Shown here: piece by piece, positions 14,101-24,771 of the stretch
Numbering within the stretch: the stretch's first letter is position 1
Layout: each line of letters begins with the position of its first letter
DNA from: Tanytarsus gracilentus
Taxonomy: Eukaryota; Arthropoda; Insecta; Diptera; Chironomidae
Reading direction: 5' to 3'
NCBI GenBank assembly: GCA_038502055.1
Contig: JAXRKN010000044.1
Location: forward strand, 11,181,501-11,245,500
Length of the DNA: 64,000 nt
Program-made: the position numbers and the translations under genes
The notes under the pieces: model-generated
Databases searched by the model: none
Told to the model about the DNA's origin: nothing
What the model saw: only the letters and a program-made list of their open reading frames with translations

Positions 14101-17100
14101 TGAGGTTAATCGCGTGCCTTTTTAGCGATCTAATAAAGTGCGATGATTTATGTTCGGTGAGATCGGGTGTGAATAAAAAGATGAGACACGCACAATGCCA
14201 CTTAGAATTTCTTTCATATTTGCGAACGAAAATAATGAATGAAGAGAATTTCAATTTTTTCGCGCATCACATTCATTACCAATTCCATGCGATGAGGGAG
14301 TCTTAATGTGAGTGTCGCTCAAAATGATGGATGCGAGGCTTTCATTAGATACTCTCAATATATTTTTCATGTATCCATCATGTGAACCTGCTAACACCGA
14401 AAAAAAAGTGCCGACATCCAAACACATATCGTCCGGCATTTAAATTCGTTAGTTTTTATTGAATGAAAAATATTTTTCAGTGTCATTCAACTTGTTCGCC
14501 GAGCACACGAGAAAATAAAATTTACAACCTTCGAGTATAAGAAATTAGACATATTTATTTTTAAATATATTATTCGGAAAGAGAGAAAGAGACACACTCG
14601 ATGAGTTGTTTATGAAATGCGAAAAAAAAAGATTTGTATATTCTTCGCTGTTCTGGATGAGTCTCATGTTTTATTCATAGAGAAAATTCCACATGCAATC
14701 AGACAAATTACACAATTAAGGAAATCTTTTGAGTGACGTTAAAGAATTTTTTGATGATTTAATATAGGTGATTTTAATAATTGGTTGAAATTAAAGATGA
14801 GACGTCATCATTGAATAATTAATAAAATTTATTTAAATTTAACGGTCAAAAGAATTTTAAATAGATTTGTTGAAAAATATTTTAATTAGCTTAAATATTT
14901 AAATGCACGCCACATAAATCGGCTCATACTTACTCCGCCATAACATTATTGTCTAACGTAGGTGTTTTTCTTTCGTGACAATATGTAATTTCTTGAGATT
15001 TTTATGCACACAGCTTAATGAAGTTTTCTTCACATGTGAGATCTAAAAATAGCCTAAAGTCCCTTCGCAATAATCTCAACACAGATTTTCCATCATGATT
15101 TTCTATCACAATTACGTGATAATTCGTGATGCATCACTATTACTCGCCATATGGAACGAGGTGGAAAGTGGACTTTAAAATTACATGATTATTATTAAAT
15201 TATCTGATACTGGATGCCACTCACATAATCCTCATGCTCTACTTTTTGTCCCATTTAAAATCACGAGATGCCACATTGACTCGGTGAACAAATATGGCTT
15301 TTAATAGGATTAAATATTAAAAGTACTATGGAAAACCGCTCCGCACACACAAAAGTCGCACGATTTGTTAAAATTAAACTTATTTTAAGCTTGGATATTT
15401 AATTAGCGAATAAAATGAAAGCTTCAGTAGGAAAAATTGTAATCAACGATTTTGAGATGTGTCGAGGGTTTGAACCTTGACCACCCAAAATTCTCAGACA
15501 TCATCGATACCCAAGAACATCATCAGCTTCCATTTGACCACCGCACGGCAATGAAATGATAAAGTCTAGGTGACAATTTGCTTATTTTATTTTCATTCTT
15601 GCTTATCTCGAATCGCAAATGTCTCGTGAAAAACATTTTTTATGATAAAAGAAAAATATGAATGAAAATGACTGTGAGAAATTTGTATACAAATTGAAAC
15701 ATCAATATTTTTTGTTGTTGTAGTTTGCGCCTGGAGTGTTTATGAGAATTTTATCACACAGTTGGGTGGCAAGAAAAAAAAGTTTTTACGACTTTAAGAT
15801 TTTATTTTAATGTGTGAATTTTTTTATGAGCATTTTAACACTGATAAGGAGTAAAGGTCAGTGATATTTGTATGAAATAAAAAATTTCTTGATTAATGAA
15901 ATTCTTTCACAAATTTAATTTATTTCTTTGGCAATTTTTCAATAAAACTTTTTTTGTTCCCTTAAATAAAAGAACCCCAGAACTTTCCAAATCTGTTCAT
16001 GTAAATTTATTTTCTCCTCAAAGTTTACTAATTAAAATTTCTAGTTCAAACTACTTCAAAAAACTCTTAAACAATGCTTTTAACTTAAAGTTTATTTTAC
16101 GAAAAGAAAATTTTCCATTAACCTGAAAATTATTTTGTGATTAATGGATTTGCACTCAAATACTTTTAACGTGTGAATTGAAATTTGAAGCTACATGATT
16201 TGATTACAATGGTGATTGATTTAATCCAATTTAGTAACAGGTTTTTTTGAACGCGCCTATCGAAAAAAAAATGTTCTCTTTTTTTCGCACAAACAAATTG
16301 GTTCATAAATAATTTGAATGTACGGCATAAATCATGTTGGCTCTTTTGATTTATTCTATCTTTCCATTTTGCCGCGGACTCTTTCGCACTCATCTCATGA
16401 GCTCTATAAATAAAAGGCACTCAGCGTGTAATGCAAAAAGTTTTATTTTCTTTAAATTCAACTGTCATATCGACATGAAAATTCCGAAATGTTCTTTTTT
16501 CGCTGCGGGTGCTTATAATTATGAGGAAGAAAATTGAAACAACTAGAGCGCAATTTTCTGGTAATTTCTTTACGCATAATTTCTGTGAAACCCCGTAGGA
16601 ATATTAAAATGTTGTCAAATACACATAATATTTCGAGAAAAAAAATTCAGGAAGAAAATTTCGTTATTTTTAATTCACGGTCCATAAATTAACAATTAAA
16701 TTCACATCGCGTGTTCCGCATATTTTTAAAAAAGCAATTTTTTGTGTAAATATTTTTAAAAAAGAAATTAAATTTTATTGGATGTAAATCCGCCTTCATA
16801 CCGTCCTCCTCCTACTGCTTAAAAACAATGAAGCATAATTTTTTCTCTCGAATTTTTTTTATTGATCTCATTTCTGCGAGAGTTGTTTATGAAGCTGAGT
16901 AGGGGATGTTGGTGAAATTTATGCTTCCTCATACACATAAGATGGTGACATTGTGATAGTCTTTATGATGTGTATATCCTAGCTTGTTTGTATATGCACA
17001 TAAACCAGGCACTCATCCTCAGCAGCAGCACAAAAAAATGAGATGAATGTTCGGGTTGAAATTTTTTTGCGAGATAAGAGCATTTTTTATAACTCTATTA

Positions 17101-17290
17101 GTATAAACACGCATTAATGAAATTTCACAAGCTTAGAGATTGTTATCGTCATCGCATCTCAGAAAAATGCAAAATCATTATCGACGACTATCATTTATTG
17201 TCATCATCGTTCAACATTTTTTCTTTCGCACAAAAGTTAACATGGAACGGATTGTGGGGTTTCAGTTTCATCCTCTGACTGCCCCTTCTC

Positions 17291-17315
17291 AAACACATAC
17301 ACACACACACACACC
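17291..17315. repeat. (CA)n microsatellite
   Basis: A short CA-repeat (ACACACAC...) in the rk-parcas intergenic region. It is a simple-sequence repeat with no sign of function. Confidence 0.6.
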
Positions 17316-20300
17316 AAAAATTACTTTCAATATTCTTTTTTTTTGAGAGATAGTTCAACGACCCCGATGAGAATTTCTTTCTGATGTGCTACTGTAGAAA
17401 ATATTTTGGAAGGCCATGACAATGTGGAGAAAAGAGAGAGCAAAAAAAATTAATTAAAAGGCACATCATGACGAATGATTTTGGCATCCTTTTCATTATT
17501 ACTGTTAACTGTGTTCATGCAATAATTCTTTTCACACAAAATTGTTTGCTCGCTGCGGGCCAGATTTTGCCTTTTTAACCGCAAGATGAATGAGAAGGGA
17601 TTTTTCATACAAAAGGATAAAATCTGCTTGAGCTTTAATCGGTGTCACAGGAAACGCTTGAATCATTTATTTAATTAAAGCATGAAATAGAAAAAATTAG
17701 AAATTATAATTTTGTGAAATTCACCACGCACAATTCAATAATTCTTCATTCTAAGTTTAAAACTGAACTCTCTAAAGCTTTTACAAACAGCATCTGCTTC
17801 ATTTTTTAATAATCATCATGGAACTTTTTTTTCTCAAACAATTCATTTGATAATCGAAGTTTTCATTCTTTCAATAAAAAAACTTTCTATTCCTTCTTTC
17901 AATTGCATAACTTTGATGCGACAAGCTCGCAATTCATAAAACTCGTGTCATGGTCATGAAGAGATTACATCTGATGATTAAAGGTACAATGCAGCATTTT
18001 TTTTCGCTACTGCCATTCCAAACACGTTTTGCAAGTTGCAAGAGTCGCTCTCTCACTTGCTCATTATAGTTTCGTTCGAATTTCTTCTTTTTCTTTCCCT
18101 TTCTTCTCTCTCAGCTCTGTCCACTCGCTTGGGCAAAACAGATTGCCGATTACACAACAGAACTTGCTCAAATGTGTCATTATATGACGATGAAATAAAT
18201 ATCGTGGATGTGTAATGGCGTAATAAATGGAGCATCGAACTTTCGCGATATTCCCGCAATCAATCATTAATGAATTTATGCCAAAATAAACATGTTCGAA
18301 TTCCGTTTTGTCTTTGAAATTTGGTGGAGAAGAGCGAAATGGGCGGACGACGGGTCAGTATCTCTTTCGCTTTTATTGTTCGAACTTTTTTTTGTGGATA
18401 TTTTAAATTAAGATGCTGGTTCGAGAAACAGAAATTAAATGAAAGATTACCAAAAATGATTTTAAAAAAATAAATTCAAATGTGCAAAAAATTAATGATT
18501 CAGTGAATAAATTTAAAAAAATGCAAAAGTATATAAAGTTACTTACTTTTTATACATAAGTTTATAAACTTTTGAAAATAATTTATTTCACCCCCAAAAA
18601 AAATCAAACGCAATTTTAATCACCCTTAAATTATTCTCGCTTTTTAAAACAATATGACAAAAAAGATGAATTGATGACTCGCACAATGAAAATGAGCTGC
18701 AGCTCTATGATAGCAAATAAAGCGTCATCAATGTGTGTTGGAGAGAGAGAGGAAAAAGATATTTTTGGCGATGAATTCGAGATTTATGTCGCCAATAAAA
18801 GAAAATTAAAAGTGCTCACGAAAAAAGAGCTGCGAGTGCAATATCGCATGGAGTTCACTGCAGTAAGAGAGCGAAAATGATGAAAGGATAAAGTGCAAAA
18901 AAAATCTGCTATAAAAATGATCTTGTAAAGAAAAATAGCTCGCGTCTGAGTCTAGTCGGGTCAGTTTAATCGCGCACATGTGACACCGAGGACACGCGAA
19001 AAAAGTACACACATATGCAAGTTTTATGATCGTCTTGTATTGTCAGCAGCTTGTTGTTCATTATCCAACTTTATTGACTTGTTGTGACGATTTTGATGGC
19101 AAATTAAAATGAAATGCGATGACATTTTATTTGTCCATCACTAAAAAGAATTGCAACACGCGAAATGGAAATGTCAAGAAACTTTTTTTTTCGCAAAATA
19201 AAATTAAATTCTTCACTATCAATAATCTCTCGCATAAATTGTTATTAAGTTTATCTCGTACGATGCAATCGACATATATTTGTTGACTTTCCATTCATTA
19301 AGAGTGCATATACAAGATTTATGAGTAATAAAAAAAGGAAGTTCGGTAAATTTATGCGGCGAGATTAAATTCTTGTGTTTTTATAAAAAAGCTTTAAAGT
19401 CTCTAAAAATGAAGAGCTTTTTTACAGTCAAACGTTAACCCGCACAAAAATCATGAAATCTCTATAATTATTCCCGCGAGTCTCGTTAAAATTAAGGCAC
19501 TTCTTGCACTTACATTTTGAACTCTATTTTAGCGTCGCCTGAAGAAATTCCATTCACATTATTAAAGTACTTCAACTCATTGACTCAGCCACTAGACAAA
19601 CACATACACACACACAGTTTGCTGTTTTATTGCAAATCTCATGCTTTTTTCTTATTTCTCTTTATTCTTTTCTCACTTCTCACTTTTATGCTTGTACATC
19701 ACAAGCAAAAATATTATTCTAAAACTAGATAAAAAAGAAATTCTGCTTTAGACTCTTTTTTTCGCTTATTTTTCTTGTTCTTGTTGTTGGATCACTTCAT
19801 TTTTTTTGGCGTATACTGAAAGGGCATCGACACTTTACACGCCATTCACTGTGTGTACGATGAGGAGAAAAAAATTGAGCGCTTAAGGGGAGAAAGTGAC
19901 GTCATGAAAGGAGCATACACAAAAAAAGAGGGATGCCCGTGATAGATAGGATTGTGGGTCAGATAGCAAACAACAACCGTAAAATATTATTCCATTCACG
20001 TTTATTACAATGAATTGGGTCAACGGTAATTAGATGCTCATTTTCATATAATTTTTATCAAAGTGTTAAATTTCTTCGATGAAGTTTTTAATAAAAAAAA
20101 TTTAACGCGAAATTATTTTCACATTTTTAAACACACCTCGCGAGTGTTGAATTAAAGTCCTTGAAAGCACTCGCTTTTTTTCAGTCGTCGCGTTGATGAA
20201 TTACATTGAGAAACTTATTTTTTTAAAACACCGACGACATAGACCACATTTTTGCACTTTACACGTCCATTCACCAACAACGCTTTCTTACAACTGACAC

Positions 20301-21608
20301 ATAAGCTCTTACTCGCATATAAATTTTTCTATCTCTCACTCTCTCGCCGACAAATATAAGCGGCATTAAATATTTTTTTTACATGCTCTCTACATTTACT
20401 TCGGGGATGTGATTCGCGCAATCGCTGAACATGAAAATAAATTCTCTCGCAAATTCTTTTCGCTCTCTTGCGGCTAAAACGCCGACAATGGGGCAACTTA
20501 ATTGACTGTTTGGCTCTCAACTCAATTTATTTACGAGCATGACTTTAATGATGTTCAAAAATTATTTTGTATGGGACGCGGGAAAATTGTTTCTTTTCAA
20601 GAACTTTTGAAGAAATAAAAACTTTTCTAAAGAAACTTTAGAATTAAATTTTTTTATTCAAAAAGTAATGAAATATTTTCTATGAAGCTCTAAATAACCA
20701 TTCAATGTGTGATTTACCGGTAAACGAGAGAAAGGAATGCGATTGAAATATGAGAAGAATTTCAAGCTTCTGATACCGGGTGGTTGATGTACATAATAAA
20801 AGCACTTTGTCAATGTTGACAGGAGCGTGAGTGTGAATAAAAGGCGGCTTGAGGAAATTCAATTTTGATAAGACGATTTTAAGGGTTAAAATGAGAAAGT
20901 TTTTCATTTTATGGGCTTTTCACACGATTTATCATCACAGCATGGTGGAAAGTAAAAAATCCAATTTAAGACCATTGTTGTGCGAGAAAGCTTTACTGCA
21001 TAATTTAATGAAAAAAAGCTTTGAGAGCTTTTTAAAGTTTTTTTAAGAAATTGGAAAAACTAGGTATTTACTAAATACCAATACTATTTAACTAAAAGTC
21101 CAGCATCTCATTGAAGAAATTTTAACACTTAACCCAAAAAAAGAGAGACGACAAAAAAAATATGATTTTCACCATAAAAATTTAAATTTTGTGGTGAGTT
21201 TCTTTTTCACCACTTTCTACTTTCTCAAGCAGCTCACTCAATTTTAAAATAATCAAACTAAGTTTTAAAAAAAATTTCGTCTCTCAGAAACAAGAAGCAA
21301 TCATCAATCACACTTTTAAGCGTGAAATGACTGTTTCATAAACTACACACTGTAATATTACATTCATTTATTTTATTCTCATATATATGTGAACACCACA
21401 TGCACAACTGTTTGAGATGATGATTAATAGCTTTTTCATCAGCTTTACATCCCCAATTTTTCATGCAAATGAGCAAAGAGAGGAAGTTGAAAGAATTTAA
21501 AGCACACTTTTTTTGTAATCTAATCTAATAACTCTTAAATTTTTATTATCCATGTTTGCTTGCTTACATCGCTAAAATTCAACAAAATACTTTTTTAGTT
21601 TCATGCAT

Positions 21609-21614
21609 TTTATT
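21609..21614 (-). terminator. Polyadenylation signal AATAAA of the parcas-like gene
   Basis: Canonical AATAAA on the minus strand, about 60 bases after the TAA stop at 21672-21674. It is the first canonical hexamer downstream. Confidence 0.5.
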
Positions 21615-21671
21615 AGGAATTGCTCTTCATAATATGAATTGCTTATGAGTGTCTTTAAAAATACTTTTAAG

Positions 21672-23345
21672 TTAAAGATGTTCGTCGGGGAGGAAGAAAT
21701 TCTCGATTTGACTATCGGTGAGTCCATCTCCATCGGGTCGTCCAAATAGGAAAAATTCTTTCTTAGCCGATGACGAACATTCAACTTCGGATTCTGAATT
21801 TCTTCGCTCAAGTGAACGACCAAATTTACCAAATAATGTCGATTGAGCAAAAACATCTTCAAGACTCTGACGTCGGAATGAAGATTTTGAGATCCAATCG
21901 CTAAAGCTGCTTGCTTTCTTTTCCTCTTCCTTCATATCGTTGGGGTTTAATAAAGTCTCATCGTTTTTGATTGTGTCATCCTGATCGGATGTTTGCGAAT
22001 AGCTCGAAGTCGTGCTGTTGGAGGCGGTCATGGAGTTTAGTGGAATTTCTGACCACTCCTCTGTGCGCCTCTCTTGGTGGTCATTAGGTGTCTCATCCTC
22101 ATCATCGTCGTCGTCGACAAGCTCATAATCATCAGACAAGCTATTTTGATAGCAGAGATATGTTTTGTTCTTATTGCTTGATTGCTGCTGCTGGGGTTGA
22201 TGATCAAAGTCCATCTTTATTTTAATTAATTTTTTTTTGAATTTTAACGGTTTATAATAAAATTTTAAATACCTCATCATCATGCATATAATTGAGCTTT
22301 TGGTCCTCTCTCAACTTGTGAATTTCGTCTGAAATCTTTTCGAGATTCTGTAAAGCGTCATTGTATGCTGATTTTGCCTTCTGTACATCCGTTTCCATTT
22401 CAATTATTTTAAGTTTCATTTTACGCAATTTTGCATTGTAATTTGCACGCGTTTCATAATAAGGTCTAAAATAAATTTATGGTAAAGGTTAGGTAAAAAA
22501 AAGGATATTTGCATAAGAATTATTCTGAGAACAATTTAAGTGGGATTGAAATAAAAAAGTTATGCGCATAAAATTTGAGAGGGTAAAAAAAACTTTTTAG
22601 AATAAATTTTTAAACAATTTTTTTAAAGTTTCCTCACCTTGACACTTTGATTGGTGCTTTAAGCTGTGATTGCAATTTTGTCACATGAATATTTGCCATT
22701 TCATGCTTTAGTTCAACAATTCTCAAACGATTTTGAGCCCTAAACATTAAAAAGTCAATAAATTAATTTTTATTATCGATTTAATGCAAACTCACTTGCT
22801 GCATTCATCCGTAAAAAAATTCACTCTGCTCGTCGCATGCGAAATCATTTCTTGTAAAGCTATATCCAACCCTCCTGGGCCTTGTAAATTCTGACAAAGA
22901 AATTTTATTAAGTTTTTTTAATTTAGTAAACTTTTTATCTTACAGTAATCGCACTCTGTTCTGCAAGATGGACCATCTCCTTTGCAGCTGCCAAATTTGT
23001 TTTGGCTTTCTCATAATTTGCATTTTCGACAAGTTTTTCCTTCAAAAATTCATTCGATTGTTTTCTCGCCTCATAAAAAGGCCTCGCTATGTCGATTGCA
23101 CTTTTAATTTTACAACTAATTAATTTAATTTCAACTTGACTCGTCTCTTGCACATCTTGATAATTTCTCTTGAGTTCATCTGAGTGAAAAAAATTCATTT
23201 TAATAAAATTTTGAGGAGTGGGTGGGAAATTTTTATGTGTCAACAAAAAAAATTATTCACCTAAGCTAACTTCTAGATTATTAATTTTTTCACACGAATT
23301 ATTAAGTTTTTCCAACTCTTGACCAATTCTCGGATCAACTGACAT
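21672..23345 (-). CDS. pcs: SH3BP5 family protein (parcas): Rab11-type GEF with coiled coils
   Basis: SH3BP5/REI-1 family. Members are cytosolic coiled-coil proteins that act as guanine-nucleotide exchange factors for Rab11 and bind BTK-family kinases (family knowledge). Six exons on the minus strand: 23261-23345, 22944-23179, 22796-22890, 22638-22739, 22273-22465, 21672-22214. Phases agree throughout, giving 417 residues. The family signature is clear: an N-terminal helix with ELEKLNNS, then RPFYEARKQ, AKEMVHLAEQ, ALQEMISHAT, RPYYETRANYNAKL and ALQNLEKISDEIH. The C-terminal exon is acidic and Ser-rich (a DDDDDED stretch, then SFSDWISKSSFRRQSLEDVF), as expected for the divergent tail. Introns are 53-172 bp. 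The 3' UTR is short, with AATAAA about 60 bases after the stop. The gene lies 445 bp downstream of the RpL24 stop codon on the same strand. Confidence 0.93.
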
Positions 23346-23532
23346 TGTTGTGTCAATGCGAAAAGACTCGAGAAAACTAAATGAGTGGAAGAAATTCTAT
23401 TTACAAGCACAGCTAAGAATATTGTGTAACAACTTGTAATGAAGGATGACTATGAGTATCCTTGCTGTATACGAAAGCTATAAAGGAAAATTTTATGAGT
23501 TTTCCGCATTTTAGCCACCCTCGATGAATGTT

Positions 23533-23560
23533 TATCGATGCTCTCAACAGATGGCGCTAC
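23533..23560. promoter_or_regulatory. DRE-like plus CTCF-like motifs upstream of parcas
   Basis: Within the gap between RpL24 and the parcas start codon there is TATCGATG (one mismatch to the dipteran DRE core TATCGATA) followed by AACAGATGGCGCTAC, which contains an AGATGGCGC core like that bound by insect CTCF. Both occur about 190-220 bp upstream of the ATG. Such elements mark housekeeping promoters and domain borders in Drosophila. Binding here is inference. Confidence 0.35.
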
Positions 23561-23789
23561 ATATCCTTAAACATTCTATGTTAAACATGTTTTCAATAAA
23601 TTCTTTGGATTTACACAATATTAACGATTTAATTATAAAAATCCTTACTGAAAATTGTTTTCAATAAAATTCAACACAAGAATAGTTTTCGTCTATGAAA
23701 AATTTCTTTCATTAAAAATTTATTTCACATGAAAAACTTTTCTCATAGTTCTTAAGATGGACATATTGAATGATGGAATTAAGATCAAT

Positions 23790-24521
23790 TTATCGCTTTC
23801 CTCCGACACGTGGTGCTGCTTTCTGTTGCTTCTGAGCTGGTTTTGCCTTTGACTTGCTTGGTGCCTTCTTGTCAGCCTTCTTCTCTTGAGTCTTGGCCTT
23901 CTTTTGCTCCTTAGCGGCTCTAAAAATTTAAGTTTTATTATTAAATTGTTTTTTAAGATGGTAAGTTACTCACTTGATGGCTTGATCACGTTGAGCCTTA
24001 CGAACTTCTGGCTTCATGTTTCTCTTTGCCATGATATCAGCCATAGTGGCGCCAACGACAGCACGAGCGTGTTTCACAGTGCGGCGGGTTCTTTTGCGGG
24101 CAGCTTCTTCTTCAATACCCTTCTTGTGCTTGCGACGATAAAGCACGGTCCATTTGACTTTACGTGGATTACGCTTCATGAGGAATGATCGTTCACATTT
24201 TTTGTTGATGAATGTGAATGTCTAAAAGGAGATGAAATTGAAAATTAAAGATCAGAATAGTAAAATTGCACAAGTTAGTGCAGCAGAATGTTTTAAAATC
24301 ATTAATCTTTAAGCACCAAATAATCAAAATGATTTTAAGGATATTAATTAACACTTTTCAAAACCCGCGTCGTGTCTCACCTTTCCATCAGCTTTCACCA
24401 ATGTTTTTCCCATTCCTGGGTAGATTTTATATCCGCTGAATACACAGAGACCGATCCTAAAATGGAGTAAAACATTATTAGCATAAATAAAATATTCAAA
24501 TTAATCTTTAACTTACTTCAT
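23790..24521 (-). CDS. RpL24: 60S ribosomal protein L24 (eL24)
   Basis: Cytosolic large-subunit ribosomal protein eL24. Four coding exons on the minus strand: 24517-24521 (only ATG AA), 24381-24456, 23974-24221, 23790-23919, giving 152 residues against about 155 in Drosophila. The N-terminal zinc-ribbon-like core is present (GLCVFSGYKIYPG, then FTFINKKCERSF), followed by RNPRKVKWTVLYRRKHKKG and a Lys/Ala-rich C-terminal helix ending RVGGKR. Introns are 60, 159 and 54 bp. The coding start lies five bases before the first intron. An upstream acceptor (TTTGCAG at about 24553) shows that the 5' UTR is also spliced. The AATAAA at 23719-23724 is the likely poly(A) signal. Confidence is very high from sequence identity alone. 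Confidence 0.97.
24245..24312 (-). ncRNA. Candidate C/D-box snoRNA in RpL24 intron
   Basis: In the 159-bp intron of RpL24 a 68-nt segment on the sense strand starts TTAAAGAT and ends ATCTTTAA, which are perfect reverse complements. Just inside the 5' arm is AATGATTT, a weak match to the C box RTGATGA. Directly before the 3' arm is CTGA, a perfect D box. A GCAC/GTGC inner hairpin lies in the middle. Ribosomal protein introns are usual hosts of C/D snoRNAs, and this is the only RpL24 intron long enough. The C box is imperfect and the guide target is unknown, so this is a candidate only. Confidence 0.33.
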
Positions 24522-24749
24522 TTTGAATCTCTTTTGGAACTAATAATTCCTGCAAAGTAAATGAAAACATTTAAAAAGGTTAGAAGATTTATTTTTTAAT
24601 TTTTATGATCATTTTCACAGTGTTTGATGCTAAATTCATTGAATTACGATGAATGCAATGGCCATGCACAAAAGTCAATCACTTTCAATTCAATTAAATC
24701 GGCACAAACCATGAAAATTAATATAATTTTATTTCTACACGAGCTATAC

Positions 24750-24771
24750 CTTAAAGATTTTTACAGAAAAG
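24750..24771 (-). promoter_or_regulatory. Probable RpL24 5' UTR exon with TOP start
   Basis: On the minus strand a pyrimidine tract (TTCTTTTCTG) begins at about 24773 and leads into a short exon ending AAG before a GTATAG donor. It lies about 230 bases upstream of the coding start and pairs with the acceptor TTTGCAG at about 24553. Ribosomal protein mRNAs start with a C within such 5'-terminal oligopyrimidine tracts, the basis for growth-controlled translation. The exact start was not measured. Confidence 0.45.

Larger units (their letters stand above)
9958..21671. other. Intergenic region upstream of rk, no gene recognised
   Basis: This 11.7 kb stretch separates the rk start codon from the 3' end of the parcas-like gene. 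The longest open frames are around 70 codons and resemble nothing I know. It contains a (CT)n run at 11165-11188, a (CA)n run at about 17291-17315, and many A/T homopolymers. The rk 5' UTR and promoter must lie in its lower-coordinate part, but I could not place them. The last about 60 bases next to parcas include an AATAAA polyadenylation signal (minus strand, 21609-21614) belonging to that gene. Confidence 0.6.

Noticed and set aside
21572..21862. 96-codon minus-strand frame over the end of parcas
   Set aside because: It is an alternative frame of the parcas last exon and 3' UTR with no recognisable content.
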